Positions 8,517-16,909 of a stretch of 31,795 nucleotides of DNA are shown here, piece by piece (position 1 is the first letter of the stretch; each line of letters opens with the position of its first letter). The stretch lies in contig JABHUV010000208.1 in NCBI GenBank assembly GCA_018658605.1, positions 1-31,795 on the forward strand, written 5' to 3'. A program made the position numbers and the translations under genes. A model generated the notes under the pieces. It saw only the letters and a list, made by a program, of their open reading frames with translations. It was not told the DNA's origin and searched no databases. The stretch is from Planctomycetaceae bacterium. Its GTDB lineage: Bacteria > Planctomycetota > Planctomycetia > Pirellulales > Pirellulaceae.

Positions 8517-8936
8517 TTATTTCGCCGTAACACGTTTAGTAATGTCCGTTTCCAAAACTCCGAACACAGCTTCATGACGTTGTACTGACATCTGCAGCGC
8601 TGCGAGCAGTCGCTTAGCAGTGTAGTAATTCATAACCGTTCGTTGTTTAATTTGAATCGGCGACGTTGGTGCGCCCATTGGTTGAGGATTCAACGCAAAA
8701 TCAACAATCAATTCTTCGGGTGAACCCGTCACGCGACAGAAATTGGCATAGGTGCAAATCGTCTCGGAATCATCCACTTCCACGGCTGCTCGTTGTTGAG
8801 GAGGCGCTGCCGCAGCCGGTTGTTCGGCAGGAGCGTCGTCACCAGCCGTATCATCCGCGGCATTGTCCTCGGTCATTCCAGTCGCTTCATCTTCAGGCAC
8901 TTCGGTTGTTTCTTCTTGTTCTTTATCTTTGGCCAT
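8517..8936 (-). CDS. DUF3467 family protein, last gene of the cluster
   Basis: 139 aa from ATG 8936. This start was chosen over the ATG at 8948 because GGAG at 8943-8946 lies 6 nt upstream of it, while nothing similar precedes 8948. Residues 1-57 are acidic, Ala/Pro/Glu-rich and probably disordered. Residues 58-139 match DUF3467: CTYANFCRV, SPEELIVDFALNP, RTVMNYYTAKRLLAALQ and EAVFGVLETD. The domain is small, cytoplasmic and of unknown biochemical role. It follows the M50-HlyD gene by 108 bp on the same strand and precedes a strong terminator. A possible internal promoter at 8992-9021 could give it extra expression. Its position as last gene of an envelope-export operon suggests an accessory role, by context only. 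Confidence 0.85.
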   Translation of the reverse strand: MAKDKEQEETTEVPEDEATGMTEDNAADDTAGDDAPAEQPAAAAPPQQRAAVEVDDSETICTYANFCRVTGSPEELIVDFALNPQPMGAPTSPIQIKQRTVMNYYTAKRLLAALQMSVQRHEAVFGVLETDITKRVTAK

Positions 8937-8942
8937 CAGCTT

Positions 8943-8946
8943 CTCC
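8943..8946 (-). promoter_or_regulatory. Shine-Dalgarno site fixing the DUF3467 start
   Basis: GGAG on the minus strand with a 6-nt spacer to ATG 8936. It lies within the first codons that would follow the upstream ATG 8948, so the shorter protein is preferred. Confidence 0.6.
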
Positions 8947-8991
8947 ATAATAGGCTATAAAAGTTTTTTTAGTTGTTCCAATAATGCGACG

Positions 8992-9021
8992 TTTATAACA
9001 CGAAAACGAGGTTTAACTCAA
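8992..9021 (-). promoter_or_regulatory. Possible internal promoter for the DUF3467 gene
   Basis: TTGAGT (plus 9016-9021), 18-bp spacer and TATAAA (plus 8992-8997) on the minus strand, about 56 bp before the ATG at 8936. The -10 matches 5 of 6 and the -35 4 of 6 of the sigma-70 consensus. Confidence 0.4.
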
Positions 9022-9044
9022 CAGCGTTACAGCAAATTTTCGGA

Positions 9045-11420
9045 TTACATCTGAAAGTGAAACGTTCTAGCGGCATAACGGTACAGTCTCCACCCCAAGG
9101 AACGTTTCTGTTTGGGATAAATCCTAGCCTGCCCACGAAGATCCACTTGGTACAACAATGCCGCCGAAACATCCATCGGTGCGCGGGCATAATAACTAGG
9201 ACTCACTGGTCTCGCTCGGCCCGATGAGTCAAGCACCGTGCCTAACTGCCCTCCAGATTGACTTGTTAAATTAGCCGGACTTTCAACCAATGTCGAAAAT
9301 GAAATATCACGAATCTTGGGCTCGTAAACCGTATTGGGTGCCAACTCCAAACAGATTTCCACTAGATTGCCACTTTTAATTAATTCAATATCTGCTTGAT
9401 CAACAACCAACTCGGCGTCTATTTGCACTTTAGCGGTCGTGACAGCAGTAACACCTGCGCCCGCCTTGGCAGCAATCAGCTCATCGTCTCGCGGCGTCGC
9501 TATCGTACAAACGGCATCCTCAGGTACAATAAATGCACCAAGGTTCTCTCGATCAAGCAAATACCCAGACCAGCCCGGTAAACTTCCCGCTCCCCCTTGG
9601 GAAGGTTTGAAAGTCGCCGGAATCACCACCCCTGCAATAGGGGCGTTTATCAATAGCAACTCGGCCTTGATCTTTTGTTTTTCTAACTGATTTCGCAGTG
9701 ATTCGATGGTCTCGCGAACTTCTACTAACTCTTCAGGAGCTTGTGGGTCCACACCACGCTGCTTCTTTAATATTGTTTGCCGCGACTCTGCTTCCGCTAA
9801 AGCACTTTTCAGTTTAATCAGCAGTATTTGAATATCTTCATTTTCAATCCGCGCGATTAGATCGCCCCGTTCAACCCAACTTCCTGCTGTAACATTTACT
9901 TCGACCAAGCGACCATTTGTCTGAGCAAAAACAGTTGCCGACAGCCGCTGTGAATAATCCACTTCGTTTGCTACCAACTCTGTGTCATTGCCTGTAATTT
10001 GAGAGCTCACTGCAAACTCACGAGGCACTAATCGTACCGCGCAATCTATATGATACTCAAAGGGTATTAAACAGATAACGCCAACAAACGCCACCACAAC
10101 TCCGACCGAAGCGGCCAATCGATGCTTCTTCACTTTATGCATCCTTCCTGGTGTATAAAAGAATTTCCCCATTTGCCAGACGGGTTGAACAACCAACCCA
10201 AAAACCCCCATGGCGCCCATCAACTGCCCTAAAACCTTTAAGCCGTAAGGCTCTAACACTTGATTCAAGAACATAAAAATCGAGAATACAATCAACCACC
10301 GATAAATCACGGCGGCCACAGTATAGAGCCCAAAAAAGAAATGATTACGTTTGGGTAAGAACGGACTCTCTGGCTGTTCGATTCCCAAACAAATACCTAC
10401 AACAAATCGTTTCAAGACTTCTGTTGCTTTTTGTCGTAAATTAGGGATCTCGATGAGATCCATCAGAATATAATATCCGTCAAAACGCAGCAATGGATTT
10501 CCGTTGAACAGCAATGTGCTAACACTACAAACGAACATCAAACTAAGGGCTAATTGATTAAGCAGGCCGGGTTGACTGAACCACCACACGAACGTTGAAA
10601 TCGATGCAATGCACATCTCGACATACATCCCGCCGGCACCAATAAAAATACGGTGCCATTTGTTGGGTAACATCCACGAATCGGAAACATTGCAGTATAG
10701 GGCAGGGGTAAAGACTAACAGCATGAATCCCATTTCATGGCATTCCCCGCCATACCTTTTGCATGTTAAACCGTGTCCAAATTCATGGAGCACTTTGACA
10801 ACCCCCATGGATGTTCCAAGGTAGATCCAATTATGAGCGCCGAAAAACTGATGAAAGGTAGGCATTTTCGATTGAAAAATATCAAATTGAACGGCAACTA
10901 ATGTCAAGGCTGACGCGGCGAGTGCCAACACACAGCAAACGGTTACCCAAGAAAAAAACCAGCCTGTAAATGGATATAAACGATTTAAAATTCGTTCTGG
11001 ATCAATACCACGCCAGCGCAAAGCGAAGACATTGGTAAATTTGCCCATCAACTCTTTACGTTTTTTGGTGTCTCGACGATGTCGCAATTGGCGACCTTGC
11101 CCGGGCGCATTCGAGATCACTAAACCGCTACGATGAAGTTGACCGATAAAGTGCTGCAAGTCTTGAAATGTTACTTTCTGCGGAGCAAACTGCCGTTCGA
11201 ATTCCTCCTTCATGTGGTCCATGCTCGTATGGCCGTCCATCATATTGAGAATCGAAAATTCTTCGTCATGAAAGCGATAATAATTCAGTCCAATTGGTTC
11301 CTTGACTACCCAGAACGACCGACCTTGATAGGTCTGACGCTTAACTGATAAATCCGGCCGCATGCGCAGCGATACCGAACGACTTGTGCTGCTTACAAGA
11401 CTGTCGGCTAACGAAACCAA
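9045..11420 (-). CDS. M50 (site-2-protease-like) membrane protein fused to an HlyD/biotinyl-lipoyl arm
   Basis: 791 aa. Residues about 35-105 resemble a PqqD-like winged-helix module (YRFHDEEFSILNMMDGHTS). Membrane segments start near 155 (WFFSWVTVCCVLALAASALTL). The M50 zinc motif HEFGH is at 212-216 with FDGYY around D314 as likely third ligand, so the active-site residues are kept. More membrane segments follow; after one at about 431-455 the chain continues as an HlyD-like adaptor: a beta-barrel/lipoyl piece (ATVFAQTNGRLVEVNVTAGSWVERGDLIARI), an alpha-hairpin (LLIKLKSALAEAES..., IESLRNQLEKQKIKAELLL) and a second lipoyl half (INAPIAGVVIP). The start is TTG: AAGGGGG lies 6 nt upstream (11427-11433). 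Relatives occur beside HlyD genes in export operons. Whether it cleaves cargo or only forms a channel scaffold is unknown. Confidence 0.92.
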   Translation of the reverse strand: MVSLADSLVSSTSRSVSLRMRPDLSVKRQTYQGRSFWVVKEPIGLNYYRFHDEEFSILNMMDGHTSMDHMKEEFERQFAPQKVTFQDLQHFIGQLHRSGLVISNAPGQGRQLRHRRDTKKRKELMGKFTNVFALRWRGIDPERILNRLYPFTGWFFSWVTVCCVLALAASALTLVAVQFDIFQSKMPTFHQFFGAHNWIYLGTSMGVVKVLHEFGHGLTCKRYGGECHEMGFMLLVFTPALYCNVSDSWMLPNKWHRIFIGAGGMYVEMCIASISTFVWWFSQPGLLNQLALSLMFVCSVSTLLFNGNPLLRFDGYYILMDLIEIPNLRQKATEVLKRFVVGICLGIEQPESPFLPKRNHFFFGLYTVAAVIYRWLIVFSIFMFLNQVLEPYGLKVLGQLMGAMGVFGLVVQPVWQMGKFFYTPGRMHKVKKHRLAASVGVVVAFVGVICLIPFEYHIDCAVRLVPREFAVSSQITGNDTELVANEVDYSQRLSATVFAQTNGRLVEVNVTAGSWVERGDLIARIENEDIQILLIKLKSALAEAESRQTILKKQRGVDPQAPEELVEVRETIESLRNQLEKQKIKAELLLINAPIAGVVIPATFKPSQGGAGSLPGWSGYLLDRENLGAFIVPEDAVCTIATPRDDELIAAKAGAGVTAVTTAKVQIDAELVVDQADIELIKSGNLVEICLELAPNTVYEPKIRDISFSTLVESPANLTSQSGGQLGTVLDSSGRARPVSPSYYARAPMDVSAALLYQVDLRGQARIYPKQKRSLGWRLYRYAARTFHFQM

Positions 11421-11426
11421 TGCTTA

Positions 11427-11433
11427 CCCCCTT
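11427..11433 (-). promoter_or_regulatory. Strong Shine-Dalgarno supporting a TTG start
   Basis: AAGGGGG on the minus strand, 6 nt before TTG 11420. The next in-frame ATG is at about 11363, 19 codons in, without a comparable site, so the TTG start is preferred. Confidence 0.65.
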
Positions 11434-11483
11434 CTGTCTACGTGATAATACGAGTCATTAGAAACACTCGCCAGAAATCCAAA

Positions 11484-12413
11484 TTAATTGCCCACGGTCA
11501 TACTAAGCGTTACGCCGGGACGTAAAACCCATTGGCCTTTGTATTTTTTATTAGTGACCTCTGCCCACACTTTGTATTCACCACCTGCTTCCACTTTGTT
11601 GCTAACAAACTTAATTTTCCCTTCAAAGGAGAACGCTTTTTGGGGGTCAGCTTTGTCAGCTGGATCATAGATTGAATAACTTACCGTCACTGGCCGCTCA
11701 AACAACAATTGCGGCAATTGCTGATCGATGGTAACAAAGCCCTCAATCCGCAACACGTCCATCCGCACTATCTGAAAAATCGGATCCCCAATCTGAACCC
11801 ACTCGCCTACTTCCTTATATCGTCTTTCCACTTCGCCGCTTAGGGGAGCCGTGACTTTGCGTCGCTCGATATCCAAATCCGCCCGCGATAACTGTGCCTG
11901 CCGTACATCAGCAGTTAAACCGGCAACGTCCAGTTCAACCTCAGCAACTTGAACTTGCAAACGAGCGCGTTCCACGGTCAACATTTCACGGCGAATCTGC
12001 GTTAACGGAACTGCTCCTGGAGACTCAACGTTAACTGCCTGAGATTCTTTCAGCTCCGCGTCGGCAACATCTGCTGACGCTATTGCTGCCTTAACATTGA
12101 TGTCATTACTGGCTTCTTTCTGGGAAACCTTTAACTGCAATTCAACCTCTTGACGGCGAACACGAGAATCCGCATCATCAATCTGCGCTAAGATGTCACC
12201 TACCTTTACCGATGCGCCCTCCTGTACACCAACCGCTGTTAACACTCCGGGTAACTGCGCGGCGACCTCAACCTCTTCCAGCAACGCAACGTTACAGTCT
12301 GCGATTGCGAAACCATCACCAGCCTGAGGGGCCGGTTGTTGTGTAAATGCATACTGCCCTGCCATAACAGCAAGTAATCCCGAAACAATTAATCCCATCA
12401 TTACTTTACGCAT
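11484..12413 (-). CDS. HlyD-family periplasmic adaptor (membrane-fusion protein)
   Basis: 309 aa from ATG 12413, supported by GGGAG at 12419-12423 (5-nt spacer); the frame stays open upstream into the preceding gene, but that extension has no family character. Residues 1-25 are a signal peptide or N-terminal anchor (MMGLIVSGLLAVMAGQYAFTQ). The first lipoyl half is about 45-85 (VAAQLPGVLTAVGVQEGASVKVGDILAQID). A long alpha-hairpin (about 86-190) is rich in coiled-coil heptads, and the second lipoyl half follows at about 190-215 (RRKVTAPLSGEVERRYKEVGEWVQIGD). The C-terminal third is the beta-barrel/membrane-proximal part. Such adaptors bridge an inner-membrane exporter to the outer envelope. 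It lies between the GAF-HlyD gene (52-bp gap) and the M50-HlyD gene (63-bp gap), so the three probably work in one complex. No TolC-like gene is present in the window. Confidence 0.9.
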   Translation of the reverse strand: MRKVMMGLIVSGLLAVMAGQYAFTQQPAPQAGDGFAIADCNVALLEEVEVAAQLPGVLTAVGVQEGASVKVGDILAQIDDADSRVRRQEVELQLKVSQKEASNDINVKAAIASADVADAELKESQAVNVESPGAVPLTQIRREMLTVERARLQVQVAEVELDVAGLTADVRQAQLSRADLDIERRKVTAPLSGEVERRYKEVGEWVQIGDPIFQIVRMDVLRIEGFVTIDQQLPQLLFERPVTVSYSIYDPADKADPQKAFSFEGKIKFVSNKVEAGGEYKVWAEVTNKKYKGQWVLRPGVTLSMTVGN

Positions 12414-12465
12414 CTTAACTCCCAAATCAATTTCAATTCTGTTTGTTTTTCGATTCGTTTTAACC

Positions 12466-14532
12466 TTAGAACAACAAATGATATTGCACCCATTGAATCG
12501 CTTCATGGAACCAAGCATACCCCAACGACGACTCTCCACAGTGAATATCGCAGGTAACCGTTGTGCCTGGTCGCAACTTACCATCAAGTCGCGCATTCAA
12601 CTCATCATGATCAAAATCCACTAAAATCATAACTACCGGTCCATCTTCACCAGCAACTTGCGTTGTTGGCCGGATCTTACGAACTTTACCCTTAAATATT
12701 TCTTCCGGATTCATTGCCAAAACAAATTCAACTTCCAATTCCTCATCGCCTTGTTGCCCTGACATGTACTCTGCCACGCTACCAAAACGGCGTTCCGGCA
12801 TCGCGAGTTCAATCTCCCAGTCGTGCCCCTCATCAGTCTGCACGACAGTCATTACAATCTGCCCTAATGCAACGGGGCGATGCAGCAAGGTTTTCTCAAC
12901 ATCCCATTGCAGGATAACCTGCCCATCACAAGGACTGCGTATTTCCAACAAGGCCTCTTTTTTGGCGATGATCGCCATTTCTGCCTGTAATGAGTTACGT
13001 TTTAAAGTCAACTGCTGTACTTGACCAGAGACTCTAATCTTATCCGCTGGACTAAGGCCGATCTGAAACTGAGCACGCCGTGCATTGCTAAGCTGCTTTT
13101 TCGTTTCCTCAAGTTGCCCACCTACACGTTGTTTTTCAATTTGCAAATCCGGATCTTCCAACAACAGTAATTTATCGCCTTGTCCTACGTGCTGTTGATC
13201 AATCACACTAAGCTCACTGACAATACCATTGGCCGTCACAAAGATATCGTAACGATCGATCGGTTGGATAATCCCCTCAGATTCAACTGAAAAATCCACC
13301 GGAATCAGCGTAAACAAAAGCAGAACTGCAATCACTGCTGACACTATCGCTATCGTCTTTGGCAATGCTCTTACGCGGATAATCCACGCCGCCCGCCCAA
13401 TCGCCCGCCAAATCGGCATCAGGAACAAGTTGTTGTGTTCCATGCTATTTGCCACAGCGCGACAACTGTGTTCGTAAACAAGGTCAATTCGAGGGTCGAG
13501 AATACTGCGCGGCAAGTTAGTTTCGATTTGTTCGACAATCAACGCCCCGATGAATTCCTCATGCTTCGATCCCTCCGTAGGGTCACGCTCCGAGGGATCC
13601 TGCGCCGCCTCAGCACGAGTCTCTGAGCGTTTCAATGGTAAAACAACTAGCGTCTTGGTATATGATTCATCAATGTATTCGTCAAGCACTTCTTCAATTT
13701 GCGGAGGCAAGTCTTCTGTGTCGCCGTCATACCACAATGGTTCACCGCTACGCATCACCCGTGTCGACAACTTACCAAGCAGCGTCACAGCATTACTCCG
13801 TGTTTCCACTGTATCTTGTCCACTTACCGCTTCCACGCGGCATTTTTGACCTCGCCGCAACGCCACACAAACTCGGTCACAGCCAATCATCCGTCGACCT
13901 TCGTTGGCAATCGAATAGACCGTCTCGCGCAAATCGAGATTGTGATGGGCTGTACGACTAAACTGATCCGCCTGGGCCCACAATGAATGGCGATCACTAA
14001 AATGCTTTAACTTCTGGCCCTTAACCCACTCCGAGGCAAGTTCACACATCTGCACCAAAAATCGCAAGTAACCACGTTGTGTGGCCGGTTGAGAATTGGG
14101 GCGCTGAAACACTTCCACCACACCCTCGACTTGATCATCGCCCTGCAGTGGTGCCAGCACCAACAGATGCGGCGTGGGATTACCAATTGTACCATCTTCG
14201 CCAAAACCAGAATTCGGCGGAATTAACTGAGGTTCGTTTGAATGCGCAATATAGTGTAACAATTTAGTGTGGCGAGCGGCATCTTCTGAAGAATCATCAA
14301 GCAGATTGGATTCAATGTTGATTTGATAAGCAACCTTCGCCACTCCCTCATCACTGATAGACCAGACAGCTCCACCGGCGGCGGCTAATGCAGAAACAAT
14401 TTTCTGCATAAAAGCCGCATAAAATTCGTCTGGGCTCATTCCACTTTTGGCCAATTGTGCAATCTCACTGACCAAACCACGTATTTGTTGCTTGGTTTGT
14501 TCGACCGCCTGTGTATTCATTTCAGATGACAT
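12466..14532 (-). CDS. GAF-domain HlyD-family membrane-fusion protein
   Basis: 688 aa from ATG 14532. The N-terminal half is cytoplasmic and contains two GAF-like modules, about 20-185 (FYAAFMQKIVSALAAAGGAVW, HLLVLAPLQGDDQVEGVVEV) and about 190-365 (LDLRETVYSIANEGRRMIGC, TKTLVVLPLKR). One membrane helix at about 388-412 (TIAIVSAVIAVLLLFTLIP) is followed by an HlyD arm: a lipoyl half (IFVTANGIVSELSVIDQQHVGQGDKLLLLEDPDL), an alpha-hairpin, a second half (LEIRSPCDGQVILQWDVEKTLLHRPVALGQIV) and a beta-barrel. The design suggests that a cytoplasmic sensor controls or docks to the periplasmic adaptor; no ligand can be named. The gene follows the SecA-like gene after 235 bp that may hold a promoter (TATACT at plus 14592-14597, weak -35). 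It precedes the second HlyD gene by 52 bp. Confidence 0.92.
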   Translation of the reverse strand: MSSEMNTQAVEQTKQQIRGLVSEIAQLAKSGMSPDEFYAAFMQKIVSALAAAGGAVWSISDEGVAKVAYQINIESNLLDDSSEDAARHTKLLHYIAHSNEPQLIPPNSGFGEDGTIGNPTPHLLVLAPLQGDDQVEGVVEVFQRPNSQPATQRGYLRFLVQMCELASEWVKGQKLKHFSDRHSLWAQADQFSRTAHHNLDLRETVYSIANEGRRMIGCDRVCVALRRGQKCRVEAVSGQDTVETRSNAVTLLGKLSTRVMRSGEPLWYDGDTEDLPPQIEEVLDEYIDESYTKTLVVLPLKRSETRAEAAQDPSERDPTEGSKHEEFIGALIVEQIETNLPRSILDPRIDLVYEHSCRAVANSMEHNNLFLMPIWRAIGRAAWIIRVRALPKTIAIVSAVIAVLLLFTLIPVDFSVESEGIIQPIDRYDIFVTANGIVSELSVIDQQHVGQGDKLLLLEDPDLQIEKQRVGGQLEETKKQLSNARRAQFQIGLSPADKIRVSGQVQQLTLKRNSLQAEMAIIAKKEALLEIRSPCDGQVILQWDVEKTLLHRPVALGQIVMTVVQTDEGHDWEIELAMPERRFGSVAEYMSGQQGDEELEVEFVLAMNPEEIFKGKVRKIRPTTQVAGEDGPVVMILVDFDHDELNARLDGKLRPGTTVTCDIHCGESSLGYAWFHEAIQWVQYHLLF

Positions 14533-14767
14533 TAATTAATAACCGCCCTTAAATATCCCTGCACAATATGCAAGTCGCTTGCTGCCAGAATAGTATAACT
14601 AGCAAACCCTGTCCTATTGGTCCGTTGTGTTTTTACGTCGTTTTATTGCTGGGCTTTGGAATCATTCAACTCCAACACATTGTTCGCCTGTAGCAACAGA
14701 AAATGTACCTTAATCCGCTAACATAACGCAACCTGAGAACTTCTCTGCCTCGCAGTAAACTGTCAGG

Positions 14768-16804
14768 TTAATCAGCTGAATCCAAATACGGATCCTGACC
14801 AATCTCTCGTTGCAACTTTTTACGTTCTTTCTCTTGATGCAGCATCACCGTACGATCTCGAAAATGGGTCTTTTCGACCTTTTGCTGAGCTCTTCGCAAC
14901 AACGAACCGTATTGATTTACATCTCCGACAAGATCACTGCCGGTCGCCTTGTAACGGTCAGCCTTTGTTTTTCCGTGGGCTTCCTTGAGAATATCGTCCT
15001 CAAGAGCCATGTATTGACGATACGTTCCTGGATCGCCCTGACGCGCGCAACGTCCAATTAGCTGCCGGTCAATCCTCGCTGAATCATGCAATTCAGTACA
15101 AATCACATGTAAACCACCCGACTCAGCAACGCTCTCGCCGAGCTTAATATCCGTACCTCGCCCCGCCATGTTCGTAGCAACTGTCACCCGACCTGCTATC
15201 CCAGCACGTTCCACAATTTCGGCTTCATGTTCGATCTCGTTTGCATTGAGCACATCATGATCTATCCGAGCCGCTTTTAGCTTGGCGGATAACAAATGGC
15301 TTTTATCGATCGACCGAGTTCCGATCAAAACGGGCCTACCCAAATCATGTACTTCTTGAACTTCAGCCACAATCGCATCCCACTTGGCATCTTCACTACC
15401 AAACACTAGATCATCCCAGCGTTCTCGCTGATTAGGACGATTGGTTGGAATCTTAACTACATTGAGCTTGTAGACCTTGCGAAATTCACGAGCCGCACTA
15501 CTAGCCGTACCCGTCATGCCGGCGACATGACGATAACGCAAAAATAAATCCTGGACGGTAATCCTCGCAGCCTGACCAGTCGGCACTGAAACCTCAACGC
15601 CTTCATTAGCTTCGACCGCTTGGTGAATCCCATCTCGCCATTTGCGACCTTCAGCAATCCGCCCCGTTGACTCATCGACGATAACAATCTCACCGTCGCG
15701 AATCACATACTGCTCATCTAAAAAGAACTCGCGTGCGACTTTGATTGCCCGTTCAGCATATTCGTATAAATCCACCAAACCCATTTCAGCAACGAGGCCA
15801 GGTTTCACTAACGTTCGCACACGCTGCCTTCCCGAAAATGTCAGTTCAACCTTGCGTTTCTCGTGGTCAAATTCGTAATCGTGATCATCCTCAAAGCCAC
15901 TCGCGTTTTCTGCGGCCCATTGATAGGTTAAAATAATTTGTTCACGAGCCTCTTCGCCAATGGACCCAATAATCAACGGAGTTCGTGCATCATCAATTAA
16001 GATGCTGTCGGCTTCATCAAGCAATGCAAAATAAGCCTCGCGTTGCACAGGCATGTCACCCGAATCATCCCAGCGTTGACTGCTGCCGGATCCCAAAAAG
16101 CCGTCCATCTCGCGACCCATTCTACGCAACAGCAAACGATCTCGCATAAAGTCAAACCCAAATTCCTTGGCCGTGCCATAAGTTATATCGCTATGATACC
16201 CCTCACGGCGGGCGTCTCGATCGTTGTCGGTAAGCACCACTCCCACGGTCATCCCCAGTGACTTGTAAAGCGGTTTCATCCACTCCGCATCACGTTCTGC
16301 AAGATAATCATTAACCGTCGCCACGTGTGTCCCTCGACCCATTAAAGCCCGTAGATACGTCGGTAACGTAGCAGTCAACGTCTTACCTTCACCTGTCTCC
16401 ATCTCTGCAATGGCACCATGAAACAACGACATTCCGCCAAGAATCTGCACGTCGTAATGACGCATCTCTAATATTCGCTGCGAAGCGACCCGCACTAAGG
16501 CATATGCTTCGGGAAGTATTTTGGAAAGTGATTCACCACTGCGAGCACGAAACTTGAGAGCTAAACTTGCCTTCCGCATTTCCCGATCATTTAATTTAAG
16601 ATATTCATTTTCATGGCGAGTCACCACTGGCAACAGTGTTTTCCACTGTTCCATCCGTAGCCCCATAATCCCCTTGCGCACGGAACCTAAGCGGGATACC
16701 GTCGACGATCGCAGGCGTAAATCACTTGCGCCGACCAAATCCGACCCAACAAGCAAACCACCGCCGCTTGCAGTCTCTTCTAATTGTGGTAATTCGGTGC
16801 TCAT
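14768..16804 (-). CDS. Short SecA-like ATPase lacking the helical-wing and C-terminal domains
   Basis: 678 aa from ATG 16804 (a TTG lies directly before it); bacterial SecA is usually 800-1,000. The motor core is intact: Walker A TGEGKT at 137-142, DEAD box at 263-266 within LLDEADSILIDDARTPLI, the preprotein-cross-linking region to about 370, GEIVIVDESTGRIAEGRKW, the second RecA domain with TNMAGRGTDIKLG, and motif VI QLIGRCARQGDPG near 581. After that only about 85 residues remain. They match the start of the helical scaffold (LLRRAQQKVEKTHFRDR) and then end in a charged tail, so the helical wing and the Cys-rich SecB/lipid-binding tail are missing. The first 60 residues are also divergent. 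This is unlikely to be the housekeeping SecA; a dedicated motor for the neighbouring surface proteins is inferred from context. It sits between the LEPR-XLL protein gene (105-bp gap) and the HlyD genes. Confidence 0.92.
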   Translation of the reverse strand: MSTELPQLEETASGGGLLVGSDLVGASDLRLRSSTVSRLGSVRKGIMGLRMEQWKTLLPVVTRHENEYLKLNDREMRKASLALKFRARSGESLSKILPEAYALVRVASQRILEMRHYDVQILGGMSLFHGAIAEMETGEGKTLTATLPTYLRALMGRGTHVATVNDYLAERDAEWMKPLYKSLGMTVGVVLTDNDRDARREGYHSDITYGTAKEFGFDFMRDRLLLRRMGREMDGFLGSGSSQRWDDSGDMPVQREAYFALLDEADSILIDDARTPLIIGSIGEEAREQIILTYQWAAENASGFEDDHDYEFDHEKRKVELTFSGRQRVRTLVKPGLVAEMGLVDLYEYAERAIKVAREFFLDEQYVIRDGEIVIVDESTGRIAEGRKWRDGIHQAVEANEGVEVSVPTGQAARITVQDLFLRYRHVAGMTGTASSAAREFRKVYKLNVVKIPTNRPNQRERWDDLVFGSEDAKWDAIVAEVQEVHDLGRPVLIGTRSIDKSHLLSAKLKAARIDHDVLNANEIEHEAEIVERAGIAGRVTVATNMAGRGTDIKLGESVAESGGLHVICTELHDSARIDRQLIGRCARQGDPGTYRQYMALEDDILKEAHGKTKADRYKATGSDLVGDVNQYGSLLRRAQQKVEKTHFRDRTVMLHQEKERKKLQREIGQDPYLDSAD

Positions 16805-16909
16805 CAACTCGCTATTTTCCGTGTCTGAATTAACTCAAGCTTGGCCGTCAGGTCTTCCCGCTTTTATTACGCTATATAAAATTCACCTGTCGCAACGCCA
16901 ACTCTGTGA

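Noticed and set aside
11484..12596. A longer 370-aa version of the HlyD adaptor starting at 12596
   Set aside because: The extra 61 residues overlap the end of the GAF-HlyD gene and bury the signal peptide; GGGAG upstream of ATG 12413 supports the shorter protein.
14730..14769. Inverted repeat AACCTGA / TCAGGTT after the SecA-like gene as a terminator
   Set aside because: The loop is 26 nt, the stem overlaps the stop codon and no T-run follows; it is not a convincing terminator.
14768..16804. Calling this gene the housekeeping secA
   Set aside because: The chain lacks the helical wing and C-terminal zinc tail and sits among surface-protein and HlyD genes, so a paralogue is more likely.
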